Below, in pieces: positions 8,570-18,400 of a DNA stretch of 64,000 nt. The translations under genes and the position numbers were made by a program. The number at the start of each line of letters is the position of its first letter. The first letter of the stretch is position 1. Where the stretch lies: assembly GCA_001801815.1 (NCBI GenBank), contig MGXU01000001.1, forward strand, positions 186,001-250,000, written 5' to 3'. Under the pieces are notes generated by a model that was given only the letters and a program-made list of their open reading frames with translations, was not told where the DNA came from and ran no database searches. Source of the stretch: Gammaproteobacteria bacterium RIFCSPHIGHO2_12_FULL_36_30 (lineage in GTDB: Bacteria; Pseudomonadota; Gammaproteobacteria; Coxiellales; Coxiellaceae).

Positions 8570-10067
8570 AAAAAGACTGCTAATTTTTACTAGCATTTTT
8601 ATATTATTATTTTGCGTCGCGATTTATTTTTTAATGTTTCGATCTACGATTTTAAAATATCAGGCTGCGAAAAAAAATAATACGTGGCAATTTATTTTAT
8701 TAAAGCAAAAAGAAAATGTAGCAACATTAAATACAAAAATAATAAAATCATTAGCGGTGTGGCAACAAAAACATCCGCATTTCTATCAAGCTGTAAAATC
8801 GAATCAAAATACTGATCAACTAATGCAGTTAATCACAAACGCTGCTCAACAAGCAGGATTTGCAATTAATCAAGTTGCGCCGCAAATTAATAAAAAGAAA
8901 ATGGATCAAATTATTCAGCTGCAATTATCGGGAAATTATATTGACCTATTTTCCTTTATTCAGAAAATAAATAATGAGGCGTTGCCGGTTACATTAACTA
9001 AATTAAAAATTCCGAGGGCTGGGATTTTTAATATTACGCTCACGCTGCCGCATGAACTTCAGAAACTCATTCGGCAAGGTGAGCGCACAACTGAAAATAT
9101 TGTTATTCCGACACGCGATCCATTTGTAAATTCATCTGTTTTAATTACTCAAAGCGTAACACAAAATATTTTACCATCATTACACTCACATTGGTTTCCA
9201 TTGTATTTTGCAAAAGCAAAAAATGTCGCAGATTTTATTTCCAAAAAATCATCTGGCATTTTATCTCAACAAGGAAAAATAAATTTTGATGCGCGCAGTA
9301 ATCAAATTTGGCTAAAGGATGATAAACAACATGTAAAGCAAATTAGCGCATTGATTCATCATTTGGATGCGCCATCCGCGCAATTTTTAATTAAAGCAAA
9401 AATTATTAATTTAGATCGACAATATCAAAAATCTTTGGGTTTGATATTTCGTACAGATGATGTTACACAAAGTTCACCATCATCGCTTAGCATGAATCAG
9501 CCTGATGCAAATACAAATGATGGTGACTTTACAATTACTGTTGCAAAATTGGCAGCAAATCATTTATTAAATTTACAATTATCAGCGCTTGAGCAAGAAG
9601 GTCATGCAAAATTAATTTCCAATCCAGAATTAACAACACTTGAAAATCAACCTGCGATTATTGAATCGGGCGCAGAAGTTCCTTATCAACATGCAACGTC
9701 TAGCGGCGCGACAAGTGTGAGTTTTAAAAAAGCAGTGTTGCGATTGCAAGTAACGCCACAACACATGCCTAACAATCATATTTTGTTACATATCGCTTTA
9801 AATCAAGACAAAGTTAGCGATCTTACTATCAATGGCGAACCCGCAATTCAAACGCAACAAATCACAACGCAAGTGGTTGTTAAAAATAATCAGACAATTG
9901 TACTGGGTGGTATTTTCGAAACTTCACGCGAAAAGCAACAGCAAGGTATTCCGATTGCAGATCATATTCCAATTCTGGGTGTAATATTTCAACATCACGA
10001 AAATATCACAAAACAGCAGGAATTATTGATTTTTATCACACCGATCATGATGAAATCGCTTTCGTGA
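8544..10067 (+). CDS. pilQ: PilO-PilQ fusion: membrane-anchored secretin
   Basis: 507 residues from the ATG at 8544 (a TTG 12 bases upstream is possible). Residues 1-175 look like PilO: a short cytoplasmic tail, one membrane helix (about 11-31), coiled coil, then an alpha/beta domain. A linker with TRDPF (191-195) recalls the end of PilP. Residues 217-285 are a secretin N-domain and 290-505 a type II/III secretin core (KLISNPELTTLENQPA, VVVKNNQTIVLGGIF, IPILGVIFQ, LLIFITP). There is no cleavable signal; the PilO helix would tether the secretin to the inner membrane. It overlaps the PilM/N gene by 26 bases. Whether it still forms an outer-membrane pore is unknown. Confidence 0.78.
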   Translation: MKITYLKNEKRLLIFTSIFILLFCVAIYFLMFRSTILKYQAAKKNNTWQFILLKQKENVATLNTKIIKSLAVWQQKHPHFYQAVKSNQNTDQLMQLITNAAQQAGFAINQVAPQINKKKMDQIIQLQLSGNYIDLFSFIQKINNEALPVTLTKLKIPRAGIFNITLTLPHELQKLIRQGERTTENIVIPTRDPFVNSSVLITQSVTQNILPSLHSHWFPLYFAKAKNVADFISKKSSGILSQQGKINFDARSNQIWLKDDKQHVKQISALIHHLDAPSAQFLIKAKIINLDRQYQKSLGLIFRTDDVTQSSPSSLSMNQPDANTNDGDFTITVAKLAANHLLNLQLSALEQEGHAKLISNPELTTLENQPAIIESGAEVPYQHATSSGATSVSFKKAVLRLQVTPQHMPNNHILLHIALNQDKVSDLTINGEPAIQTQQITTQVVVKNNQTIVLGGIFETSREKQQQGIPIADHIPILGVIFQHHENITKQQELLIFITPIMMKSLS

Positions 10068-10094
10068 TTTCGCCTGAAATGTTATGATCGCAAA

Positions 10095-10622
10095 ATGAAA
10101 AATAAAAATATTTTTATTATTGGTCCGCTCGGCGCTGGCAAAACAACGATTGGAAGACAACTCGCAAAAAGGGCACGTTTTGTTTTTTATGACACCGATC
10201 ATGAAATTGAAAAATTAACAGGCGTGTCAATTACCACTATTTTCGAAATTGAAGGCGAAGCAGGATTTCGCAAACGTGAAAAAGAAGTTATCGAAAAACT
10301 AACACAACTTGACAACATTGTTTTATCTTCTGGCGGCGGTTCTATTTTAGCAGAAGAAAATCGGCGCGCTTTTGCATCACGCGGCACAGTAATTTATTTA
10401 CGCGCTTCACTAGAAACACAATTGCAACGCACAAATCAACGCAAAGGCACACGCCCGCTGCTCAATATTGCAAATCCAATGGATAAAATTATTGAGCTGC
10501 ATCATATTCGCGTACCGCTTTACCAAGAAATTGCAAACTTCACATATGACACCGATGTCGAAAGTCCTAAAGAAATTGCGGATCATATTTTTGATGAGCT
10601 ATTCTCGGAAAAAAAAGTGTAG
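10095..10622 (+). CDS. aroK: Shikimate kinase AroK
   Basis: Phosphorylates shikimate with ATP in the aromatic amino acid pathway. 175 residues: Walker A GPLGAGKTTIG (residues 10-20), DTDHEIE shikimate-binding aspartate, FRKRE, SSGGGS and the lid segment RKGTRPLL. It follows the pilus secretin gene by 27 bases, as in many gammaproteobacteria, but the usual downstream partner aroB is not here; a palindromic repeat element and dacB follow instead. A DHQ-synthase-like gene is found at 49.2-50.4 kb. Confidence 0.95.
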   Translation: MKNKNIFIIGPLGAGKTTIGRQLAKRARFVFYDTDHEIEKLTGVSITTIFEIEGEAGFRKREKEVIEKLTQLDNIVLSSGGGSILAEENRRAFASRGTVIYLRASLETQLQRTNQRKGTRPLLNIANPMDKIIELHHIRVPLYQEIANFTYDTDVESPKEIADHIFDELFSEKKV

Positions 10623-10637
10623 TACTATTCTTCAATA

Positions 10638-10875
10638 GTTTCGCACCTCGCAAATCTTAAACGAGCGAGCGATAATGTAACTGAAATTATAAATTAAGTT
10701 GATGTGAAGATATGACCTATCGCTTTTGCAGCGAGTAGCGTCACGATAGACGCGGGACCGAACCATGGATGGTTCATTTTCGAGCGGAAAAAGCGATAGG
10801 TCATATCTTTACATCACAATTTATTTTTTTCAGTTGCATTATCGTTCGCTCTCGCAAAGATTCAACAGTGCGAAC
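10638..10875 (+). repeat. 240 bp nested palindromic element, copy 1
   Basis: Non-coding element filling the aroK-dacB gap. Its outer ends are GTTTCGCAC and GTGCGAAC. Inside lie inner arms 10701-10727 and 10788-10815, complementary over 27 bases with one mismatch, and a 60-base centre holding a further small perfect inverted repeat (GAACCAT/ATGGTTC, 10760-10775). A second copy occurs in reverse orientation at 21681-21920. No open reading frame of note and no clear target-site duplication. The form fits a MITE or large REP/BIME-like element, or a structured RNA. Confidence 0.9.
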
Positions 10876-10922
10876 TTTTAATTTTTCATAATGGATATTT
10901 CAGGATCATGGAGTCAACCGCA

Positions 10923-12350
10923 ATGCCTGCATCGGTAAAAAAATTTCTATTTAGTTTTTCCATTTTTATTTTTTCATTTTTTTCACTTAACTCAAATGCA
11001 GGTTACATTGCTGATGAAATAAGTCACATGGTGCGCAGTGTTAATCCAATCGCAAAGATCGGCGTTGTCGTACAATCTATGAATACAGGTCGCACTTATT
11101 ATTCGCGCGATGCAAATCAATATTTTGCACCTGCAAGCGTACAAAAATTATTTACTGTTTCATCTGCGCTAATTGATTTAGGTCCCAATTTTCATTTTGC
11201 AACGCGCGTATTCACAACAGGACAAACAGAACAAGGTGTTGTGCACGGTGATTTAATTTTTCAATTTAATGGTGATCCATCATTAACATCACAAGACATG
11301 ATTGGATTAGTTGATCAATTAAGAACATTAGGAATTCGCAGAATCGACGGTAATATTCTTGTAGATAATACGGCATTTAATCACATTCCATATCCTGCAG
11401 GTTGGTTGTGGGATGATTTAATTTCTGATTTTGCAGCGCCACTTGATACCGTTATTATTAATTGCAATAAATTTGGTTTAAGTTTTGTTCCTGCACGCAG
11501 AGCAGGTGAACGTCCAGAATTAATTCCACAATTACCACCAGGTTCTGCAACATTTATTAATGAAATGCGCACAACAAATTATTCAACTTATAATTGTCCT
11601 GTTTCAATTGTGAGTAATGAAGCAAATCAATATTTGGTTCGCGGTTGTTTGGCGAGAAGATCAGGCGTGCAACATCGCACACTCGCCATTCGCAATATGG
11701 AAATATATACACAAAGTTTATTACGACAATTATTATATCAACATGATATTCAATTTAACGGTAGAATTTTTTCTGCAAAAACACCGCAAAACGCGCATCT
11801 TTTAACAGAACATTTATCTGCGCCATTAAGTCATATAATTGTTCATTTATTAAAAGAATCTGATAATTTATATGCTGATGCGTTATTTAAAAAAATGGGC
11901 GAGTATCATGATCATCGTCCCGGTTCTTGGCAAAATGGATTGACGGCGGTGTTAACAATACTATCGCGAGATGTTGGAATTGATTTAAATAATTTGCATT
12001 TAGTTGATGGTTCTGGTTTATCACAATACAATCGCGTTACGCCAAATGATGTTTCTCAGATGTTACATTTCATTGATGATCATTCAATGTTACGCAACTC
12101 ATTAATCCCTGCATTACCAATTGCAGGTGTTGATGGAACATTAGCCTATCGTATGCCAAATCTTGCACGCGGCAGATTAGTGCATGCAAAAACAGGATCG
12201 ATGACGGGCGTTTCAACGCTTGCTGGATTTGTTAAAACAAGGACACATGGCGTGTTATCATTTGTTATTATGATTAATAAAGTACCGAAAGATCGCTGGC
12301 CTTATGTTTTATTGGAAAATCATATCGTCGAACTGTTGGCGAGGTCATAA
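10923..12350 (+). CDS. dacB: D-alanyl-D-alanine carboxypeptidase/endopeptidase PBP4 (DacB)
   Basis: Periplasmic peptidase-S13 enzyme that trims and cleaves peptidoglycan cross-bridges. The active-site motifs are ASVQK (SxxK) near residue 75, SDN (SxN) near 335 and AKTGS (KTG) near 425. A hydrophobic signal peptide ends about NSNA. I chose the ATG at 10923 since GGAG lies nine bases before it; the ATG at 10908 gives five extra residues and has a site too close. About 475 residues, matching the family. The stop codon overlaps the start of prlC by one base. Confidence 0.92.
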   Translation: MPASVKKFLFSFSIFIFSFFSLNSNAGYIADEISHMVRSVNPIAKIGVVVQSMNTGRTYYSRDANQYFAPASVQKLFTVSSALIDLGPNFHFATRVFTTGQTEQGVVHGDLIFQFNGDPSLTSQDMIGLVDQLRTLGIRRIDGNILVDNTAFNHIPYPAGWLWDDLISDFAAPLDTVIINCNKFGLSFVPARRAGERPELIPQLPPGSATFINEMRTTNYSTYNCPVSIVSNEANQYLVRGCLARRSGVQHRTLAIRNMEIYTQSLLRQLLYQHDIQFNGRIFSAKTPQNAHLLTEHLSAPLSHIIVHLLKESDNLYADALFKKMGEYHDHRPGSWQNGLTAVLTILSRDVGIDLNNLHLVDGSGLSQYNRVTPNDVSQMLHFIDDHSMLRNSLIPALPIAGVDGTLAYRMPNLARGRLVHAKTGSMTGVSTLAGFVKTRTHGVLSFVIMINKVPKDRWPYVLLENHIVELLARS

Positions 12351-14368
12351 TGTCGGTTGCAACATTGCCTACATTTTCTAATATTCAAGTTTGTGATATT
12401 GAAAAAAATGTCAACGCATTATTAAAAAAAAATCTTAGCAAAATTGATGCTCTATTAAATCAAACTCATTTTACATGGGGAAATTTGTGGCATCCAATCG
12501 AAACATTAAATGATGAATTGCAACAATTATGGGGACCAATTCAACATTTAAATGCGGTGGTGAATGCGCCTGATTTACGCGATGCAGTAAATGCATGTTT
12601 GCCAAAATTATCTGATTACCAAACGCATATTTCGCATAATGAAAAATTATTTCACGCAATTGAATCTATTAAAAATAGCGAGCAATTTAAAAAATTTAAT
12701 ATTGCGCAACAAACTGCAATTAATCATGAGCTGCGGGATTTTAAATTAAATGGTGTGCATTTATCTTCAGAAAAAAAAGAACAGTTTGCAAAATTATCCA
12801 AATCATTATCACAACTTTCACATCAATTTGAAGAAAATGTTTTAGATGCAACGATGGCATTTAAAAAATATATCACTGATGAAAAATTATTATCAGGCAT
12901 TCCTGAGCATGCTAAAAAATCCGCACAAAATCTTGCAAAAAAAGAAAATAAAGAGGGTTGGTTATTTACGTTGGATGCGCCAGATTATTTGGCAATTATG
13001 TTAAATGCAGATTCAAGCGAATTACGCCAAGAAATGTATTATGCACATGTCACACGCGCTTCTGAAATTGAACCGAACGCTAAAAAATTTGATAACAGCG
13101 ATGCGATTCAAGCTATTTTAAAAAATCGTTTTGAATTAGCGCACTTACTTGATTTTAAAAATTATGCAGAATTATCACTTGCAACTAAAATGGTAAAAAA
13201 TACAAATGATGTATTAGCATTTTTAAATGAACTAGCAGAAAAAACATTGCCCGCTGCGCATAAAGAATTTCAAGCGTTGTCTCATTTTGCAAAAAAAGAA
13301 TTAGGGATGGAAAAATTAAATGCGTGGGATATTGCATACGCATCTGAAAAATTACGCTTAAAGGAATATGCAATTTCACCAGAAGATTTGCGCCCGTATT
13401 TTCCAGAACCGCAAGTATTAAATGGTTTATTTAAAATTATTTATCGCTTGTATGGCATTACATTAAAAAAAGTTGATGCGGATGTTTGGCATCGCGATGC
13501 AACTTGTTATCAATTAATAGATCAAAATAAAAATCCTGTTGCGCATATATTTTTTGATTTATATGCTCGCCCAAACAAGCGCGGTGGTGCATGGATGGAT
13601 GAATGTAGAATTCGTCGCTATTTAGATGATGGAAAAATTCAATTGCCTGCAGCATATGTTACGTGTAATTTTAATGCGCCAATCGACGGGCAACCTGCTT
13701 TATTTATGCATGATGATGTGATTACTTTATTTCATGAATGTGGACATGCATTGCAACACGTATTAACTAAAATGGATGTCGCTGCGGTTTCTGGTATACA
13801 AGGCATACCGTGGGATGCGGTTGAAATCGCAAGTCAATTTTTTGAAAATTGGGCGTGGGAAAAAAATGCGATGCCGTATATTGCAGAACATTATCAAACG
13901 CATCAATTGTTGCCAGATGATTTATATCAACGCATGGATCGTGCGAAAAATTTTCAATCTGCAATGCAAATGGCAAGGCAATTAGAATTTGCTTTATTTG
14001 ATTTTCACCTGCATATGGAATTTGATGAAAATAATCCGCAATGTGTGCAAACTATTTTAAATACCGTTCGAAAAAAAATTGCTGTTTTTTCTCCGCCAAA
14101 TTTTAATCGTTTTCAAAATAGTTTTTCGCATATTTTTGGTGGAAGTTATGCGGCAGGTTATTACAGTTATAAATGGGCAGAAGTAATGGCGTGCGATGCA
14201 TTTTCTTTATTTGAAGAAAAAGGAATTTTTGATCACATGTTAAGTGAAAAATTCAAATCGACATTTTTAGAAAGTGGTGGCGCAAAAGATCCGATGGATT
14301 TATTTGTTGCTTTTCGTGGAAGAAAACCGACGGTGGATGCATTGTTAAAACAATCTGGGATAATGTGA
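12350..14368 (+). CDS. prlC: Oligopeptidase A (M3 family metallopeptidase)
   Basis: Cytoplasmic zinc oligopeptidase that degrades short peptides, including cleaved signal peptides. 672 residues; the zinc motif HECGH lies in FHECGHALQH near residue 463, followed by the third ligand in the AVEIASQFFENW helix. The C-terminal half (GGSYAAGYYSYKWAEVMACDAF region) is typical of the thimet-oligopeptidase family. The start overlaps dacB by one base and the stop overlaps rpiA by one, so dacB-prlC-rpiA look co-transcribed. Confidence 0.94.
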   Translation: MSVATLPTFSNIQVCDIEKNVNALLKKNLSKIDALLNQTHFTWGNLWHPIETLNDELQQLWGPIQHLNAVVNAPDLRDAVNACLPKLSDYQTHISHNEKLFHAIESIKNSEQFKKFNIAQQTAINHELRDFKLNGVHLSSEKKEQFAKLSKSLSQLSHQFEENVLDATMAFKKYITDEKLLSGIPEHAKKSAQNLAKKENKEGWLFTLDAPDYLAIMLNADSSELRQEMYYAHVTRASEIEPNAKKFDNSDAIQAILKNRFELAHLLDFKNYAELSLATKMVKNTNDVLAFLNELAEKTLPAAHKEFQALSHFAKKELGMEKLNAWDIAYASEKLRLKEYAISPEDLRPYFPEPQVLNGLFKIIYRLYGITLKKVDADVWHRDATCYQLIDQNKNPVAHIFFDLYARPNKRGGAWMDECRIRRYLDDGKIQLPAAYVTCNFNAPIDGQPALFMHDDVITLFHECGHALQHVLTKMDVAAVSGIQGIPWDAVEIASQFFENWAWEKNAMPYIAEHYQTHQLLPDDLYQRMDRAKNFQSAMQMARQLEFALFDFHLHMEFDENNPQCVQTILNTVRKKIAVFSPPNFNRFQNSFSHIFGGSYAAGYYSYKWAEVMACDAFSLFEEKGIFDHMLSEKFKSTFLESGGAKDPMDLFVAFRGRKPTVDALLKQSGIM

Positions 14369-15024
14369 TGAACCAAGATGAACTAAAAAAGCAAGTCGCA
14401 AATGCTGCGTTACAATTTATTCCCGACAATGCAATCATCGGCATCGGAAGCGGCTCTACAGTAAATTATTTTATTGATGCGCTTGCAACTAGGAAATCAA
14501 AAATAAAAGGCGCAGTCGCAGCATCACTTGAAACAGAAAAAAGATTAAAAAAAATCGGTATTTCTGTTTATGATTTAAATTCTGTCGATGTCATGCCAGT
14601 TTATATTGACAGCGCAGATGAATTTACTGATTTTAAATCTTTATTAAAAGGTGGTGGCGGTGCATTAACACGCGAAAAAATTATTGCAGCAACCGCAAAA
14701 CAATTTATTTGTATTGCTGATGAATCAAAAGAAGTAAAAGTATTGGGAAAATTTCCAGTTGCAATTGAAGTGATTCCAATTGCGCGCGGATTAGTTGCGC
14801 GTGCAATGGTAAAATTGGGCGGTGCGCCTGAATATCGCGCAGGATTTTTAACAGACAATGGCAATATTATTTTGGATGTTTACCAATTAGATTTGACGCA
14901 GCCAACACAGATGGAAGAAACCATTAATAATATTACCGGCGTTGTATGCAATGGCATTTTTGCAAAACGCGGTGCTGATAAAATTCTTATTGCAAATTCA
15001 CAGGGTATTCGTGAAATAAATTAA
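14368..15024 (+). CDS. rpiA: Ribose-5-phosphate isomerase A
   Basis: Interconverts ribose 5-phosphate and ribulose 5-phosphate in the non-oxidative pentose phosphate pathway. 218 residues; motifs [12 protein letters not shown] (phosphate loop), DSADEF and [14 protein letters not shown] at 14368 is reached by a TGATG overlap with prlC; an in-frame GTG one codon upstream is possible. It supplies the pentose pool that also feeds sedoheptulose 7-phosphate, the heptose precursor used by gmhA at 62.3 kb. It overlaps csrA (convergent) by four bases. Confidence 0.95.
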   Translation: MNQDELKKQVANAALQFIPDNAIIGIGSGSTVNYFIDALATRKSKIKGAVAASLETEKRLKKIGISVYDLNSVDVMPVYIDSADEFTDFKSLLKGGGGALTREKIIAATAKQFICIADESKEVKVLGKFPVAIEVIPIARGLVARAMVKLGGAPEYRAGFLTDNGNIILDVYQLDLTQPTQMEETINNITGVVCNGIFAKRGADKILIANSQGIREIN

Positions 15025-15236
15025 GCAGCTTCTTCTTGCTGCGCAACTAAATTATTTTTTTGTGCTGATCCTTCTGTTTTAATACGATCAAACACTTCTT
15101 CGCGATGAATGGCAATATGCTTCGGCGCTTCGATACCTAAACGCACTTGATTTCCTTTCACTTCTAATACTTGAATTTTAATTTCACCATCTTGAATGAA
15201 CAAACGTTCACCGATGGAGCGTGTTAATACTAACAT
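15021..15236 (-). CDS. csrA: Carbon storage regulator CsrA
   Basis: RNA-binding dimer that blocks or stabilises mRNAs at GGA motifs; in Legionella it holds cells in the replicative phase. From the ATG at 15236 the protein is 71 residues and starts with the invariant [14 protein letters not shown]; the RNA-contacting [15 protein letters not shown] segment is present. AGGAG lies seven bases before this start. An in-frame ATG at 15284 with its own strong site (GGAGGA) would add 16 residues. The leader contains six GGA triplets, which suggests autoregulation. The GGA-rich RNA at 22842-23010 is its likely antagonist. Confidence 0.96.
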   Translation of the reverse strand: MLVLTRSIGERLFIQDGEIKIQVLEVKGNQVRLGIEAPKHIAIHREEVFDRIKTEGSAQKNNLVAQQEEAA

Positions 15237-15310
15237 TTTCTCTACTCCTAAAATCGTCCAAATTCCGCAATGAGAATCACTCATCCGGTTTCCTCCGCTG
15301 AAAAGGCAGA
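15237..15310 (-). promoter_or_regulatory. csrA leader with GGA motifs and a second in-frame start
   Basis: Reading the minus strand, GGA occurs six times between about 15303 and 15245, including one pair within the first Shine-Dalgarno (GGAGGA), one just before the upstream ATG (CCGGATG) and one in the proximal AGGAG. The upstream start region can pair as ATGAG/CTCAT. CsrA proteins in E. coli and others bind such sites in their own leader; that role here is inferred. Confidence 0.5.
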
Positions 15311-15438
15311 CATTCTGACACAGTCTTTTCAGTCACGCAAAAGTTTGTGAAGGCATACGATATCAAAAAGAGATTAAGGTTTTATTAATCAAAGAAAAAA
15401 AATTAAAAAAGATTGTGTAATTTTTTTACAAATCAAAA

Positions 15439-18400
15439 TTAGGGTCTTGGAGCAACTCTTTTGCTTGTTAAAACCGATGGCTGAACTTGACATACTGTTT
15501 GATCAACCTTTTTAATCCATTCTGTTCGTGCATGTTTTACGCTCTCTAATGCTGTTGAAATTAACCCGCCAAAATTCTTTCCAGCTTCATCACCAAGCGC
15601 TAGAGTAATTGCAACAAGTTCCTCTTCGATTTTTTGAAAACAAGAAGCACAATTTTTTTGACAATCACGATCCGCATCGGTTAATTTTTTTAACTCTACA
15701 CTTAATTTTTTATGTAAGTTATAAGCGTGCATATATTTTCTGAAATTATTATCTGAACTATCGAACACATCACGACCAATTAATGATTTTGTTTTTTGAT
15801 CAGTTGGCGTAGCAAAACTCAATTCATCATTTGTATTGCGTATTATTACTTTAGAAAAATTTTTGTAACCCCAAATATTATCCAATACATTTTGTAATTT
15901 TATTTTTACATCATCAACGCGATAAACTGCGTGAATCATTTTTTTAAATGCGTCTGAAGATAGTGGCACTATGTTTGCTTCATTTGGCGTTAACAATTTA
16001 GAAATTGGAACAGCATTATTAATCATTGTGATCAATGCGCTTAATAATTCTTTACGTGAATTATCTGATTCCTTCTTCCATTCAATTGTAAGTGCGTTAA
16101 CCAATTTTATTTTCTTGCTTTCATCAATCCATACAAAAGAATAATAATTTGTTGCGGGATTTAATTTTTCTAACAAGTTAGCATCAAGTGATTTACGTTC
16201 CAATACATAGTTCGCTAACGACTGTAATGCTTTAGTCGTGGTGATTCCGTGAGAAATGTAGGAAGATGCATTAAAAAATGCTGTATATTTTTGCTTAATA
16301 GCAACATCGTATTCATCAGATACACCCAGATTATTTAAAATAATATTTAAAGAATCCGCAAGATTTTTATGCCTCAATCCAAATTGATTAACTGCATTAT
16401 CAATATTTGCTGAGAATGCAGTTTGCACTTCTTGAATCATTTTTTTCTTCAGTTCGTCAATTGCGACTGAAAATGCCGCATCCATTTCTGATGTTTTTGA
16501 AAATAAACTATTTCCAAATGCCTCTTTCATAGCAGAAGCTTCATATTTTGCTTCTTCAAATCTTTCTGCTTTAATTAATTCTGCTAAATAATATTGTCTT
16601 GCTAATCGTGTCAATATTTCAGAATCACAACCAATGTGTTTTTTCATTTGATTATTTACATTCACAACAATTTTTTGATCAAGCACATTTTTTAGATCGG
16701 CAAAAGACATCCATTCCCATTTGCTTTGACAATCACGTAGAAATTCACGATCTTTGCTGCTATGAAATATTGCCGGGGAACGACTTGTTTGAGTGCGCTG
16801 ATCACTGTGTGCTACAAAAACATTTTCTGCAACACCAGATTCCTTCAGTAAGGCTGCAATTAAATTGTGTCGTACATGTCCCTCTGAGTGTGTTTGATGA
16901 TATACAATATGTTTCAAGTAACCAGGTAAAATAATTTCTTTTAATTTTCTATTATATTCAGCAACACTTTCTTCACCTGTCACAACTTTTAAAAAAATGT
17001 AAGCTGCAAGAATTTTATTCTGATGGGCTTTGCGTGCTGGGGAATCATTTAAATCATTTCCAACTAAATCAGGTGAACTAAAAGACGCGAGCGCTCGATC
17101 TAATATTGTATGTGAATCTTTTATTGCTGTTTGCAAAGCATGATTGAGAGTTATTAATTCTTCTCCACTATTTTTATAATCAGAAAAGCAGTTTTGCAAA
17201 TCTGCTTTTTTTATTACAACTTCAGAACTTTGCATGCTAATTTGATTTGCTTTCACAATAAAAAAATCCCACAACGGATTTTTTTTATCTTGCACTTCTA
17301 ATTCGGGCGAATTTTCAACTACACTCGCTGGACGTGTTGACGGGTCTCTTGGTGTAGTGGTTACTACTGATAATTCTGACGGAGATCGTTCTAAGATGGT
17401 ATTTTTTTTAATTTTAAATTCTTTTAAAGCTTCTTGTAACGCTTGGTATGTTTTACTCGTTTTCTCATTTTGCGCATGACGAAATAAAGTCTGAATTTTT
17501 TCAAGATCAGTTAATTTTGTGTTATTTAAACGAGCAACCATATCACCACGTTGACGCCACAACCAATTTTCTTTGGCGCGTAAAAAAGCATAGCGAGTTT
17601 TAAATATTTTAAAGAGTTCTGATGCGTTTTTAGCATCTATTTCAATATCGCCTTCGCCTTTTGATCTATCTAAACCTTGCGCATTTTTATTAGAAGAATA
17701 AACAATTGCTTCTACTTTATTTTCGCCTGATCCTAATTGATAAGTTATTTGTTTTATTTCACTGTTTTTCCAGTTTGGTTTACCAGAAATATATCCTGTG
17801 AGTCGAGTGCGTGTATCACGAATTGTTTTTTCATCAACATGTATACTTGCATCAAATTGAGCATGTTGAAAATTTGCTGCGCGAATATCTGCGCCATCTA
17901 AAATAATGTTTCCGCGAAAGTCAGCGTTTTGAAAATTAGCATTATTCAGTTTACAATCAGAAAAATTAACGCTACCCGTAAATATGGCATTTCCAAAATC
18001 AATATCTGAGAGATTTTTTATTTTGGATAAATCAAGATCGCCCGTAATTTGTATCGATCTAAAGAATCGATGACCTTCATTAATTTTTTTAATCAAATCC
18101 GCGGGAGAAATATAAATATAACCTGTAACGCTAGTTGTCATTTCAGCTCGCGCTAATTTTTCAGCGCTTTTTTTTGCTTCTTTTAAAGCGTTTTGCCATG
18201 TAGTTAATGTTTTATCTTTAGAAAGTTTTTCAATAGTGCCAGTTTTATCTTGCAGTAAATTCAGGACAATATCAGGCACCACCACACCTTTTTCAAAATC
18301 TAATTTTTCTAATTTTTTTAGTTGCAATGCATTAATTCGATTTATTATTGCGTCTACTGCATCGGCGTCATTCTCGACAATACAAAACCGTTCAGAAGTT

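Noticed and set aside
10638-10875. Attenuator or riboswitch of dacB only
   Set aside because: The same element occurs at 21.7 kb in opposite orientation next to unrelated genes, so it is a dispersed repeat rather than a gene-specific regulator.
16599-16934. Plus-strand frame antisense to the pentapeptide protein
   Set aside because: Composition is that of a shadow frame; no ribosome-binding site or recognisable domain.
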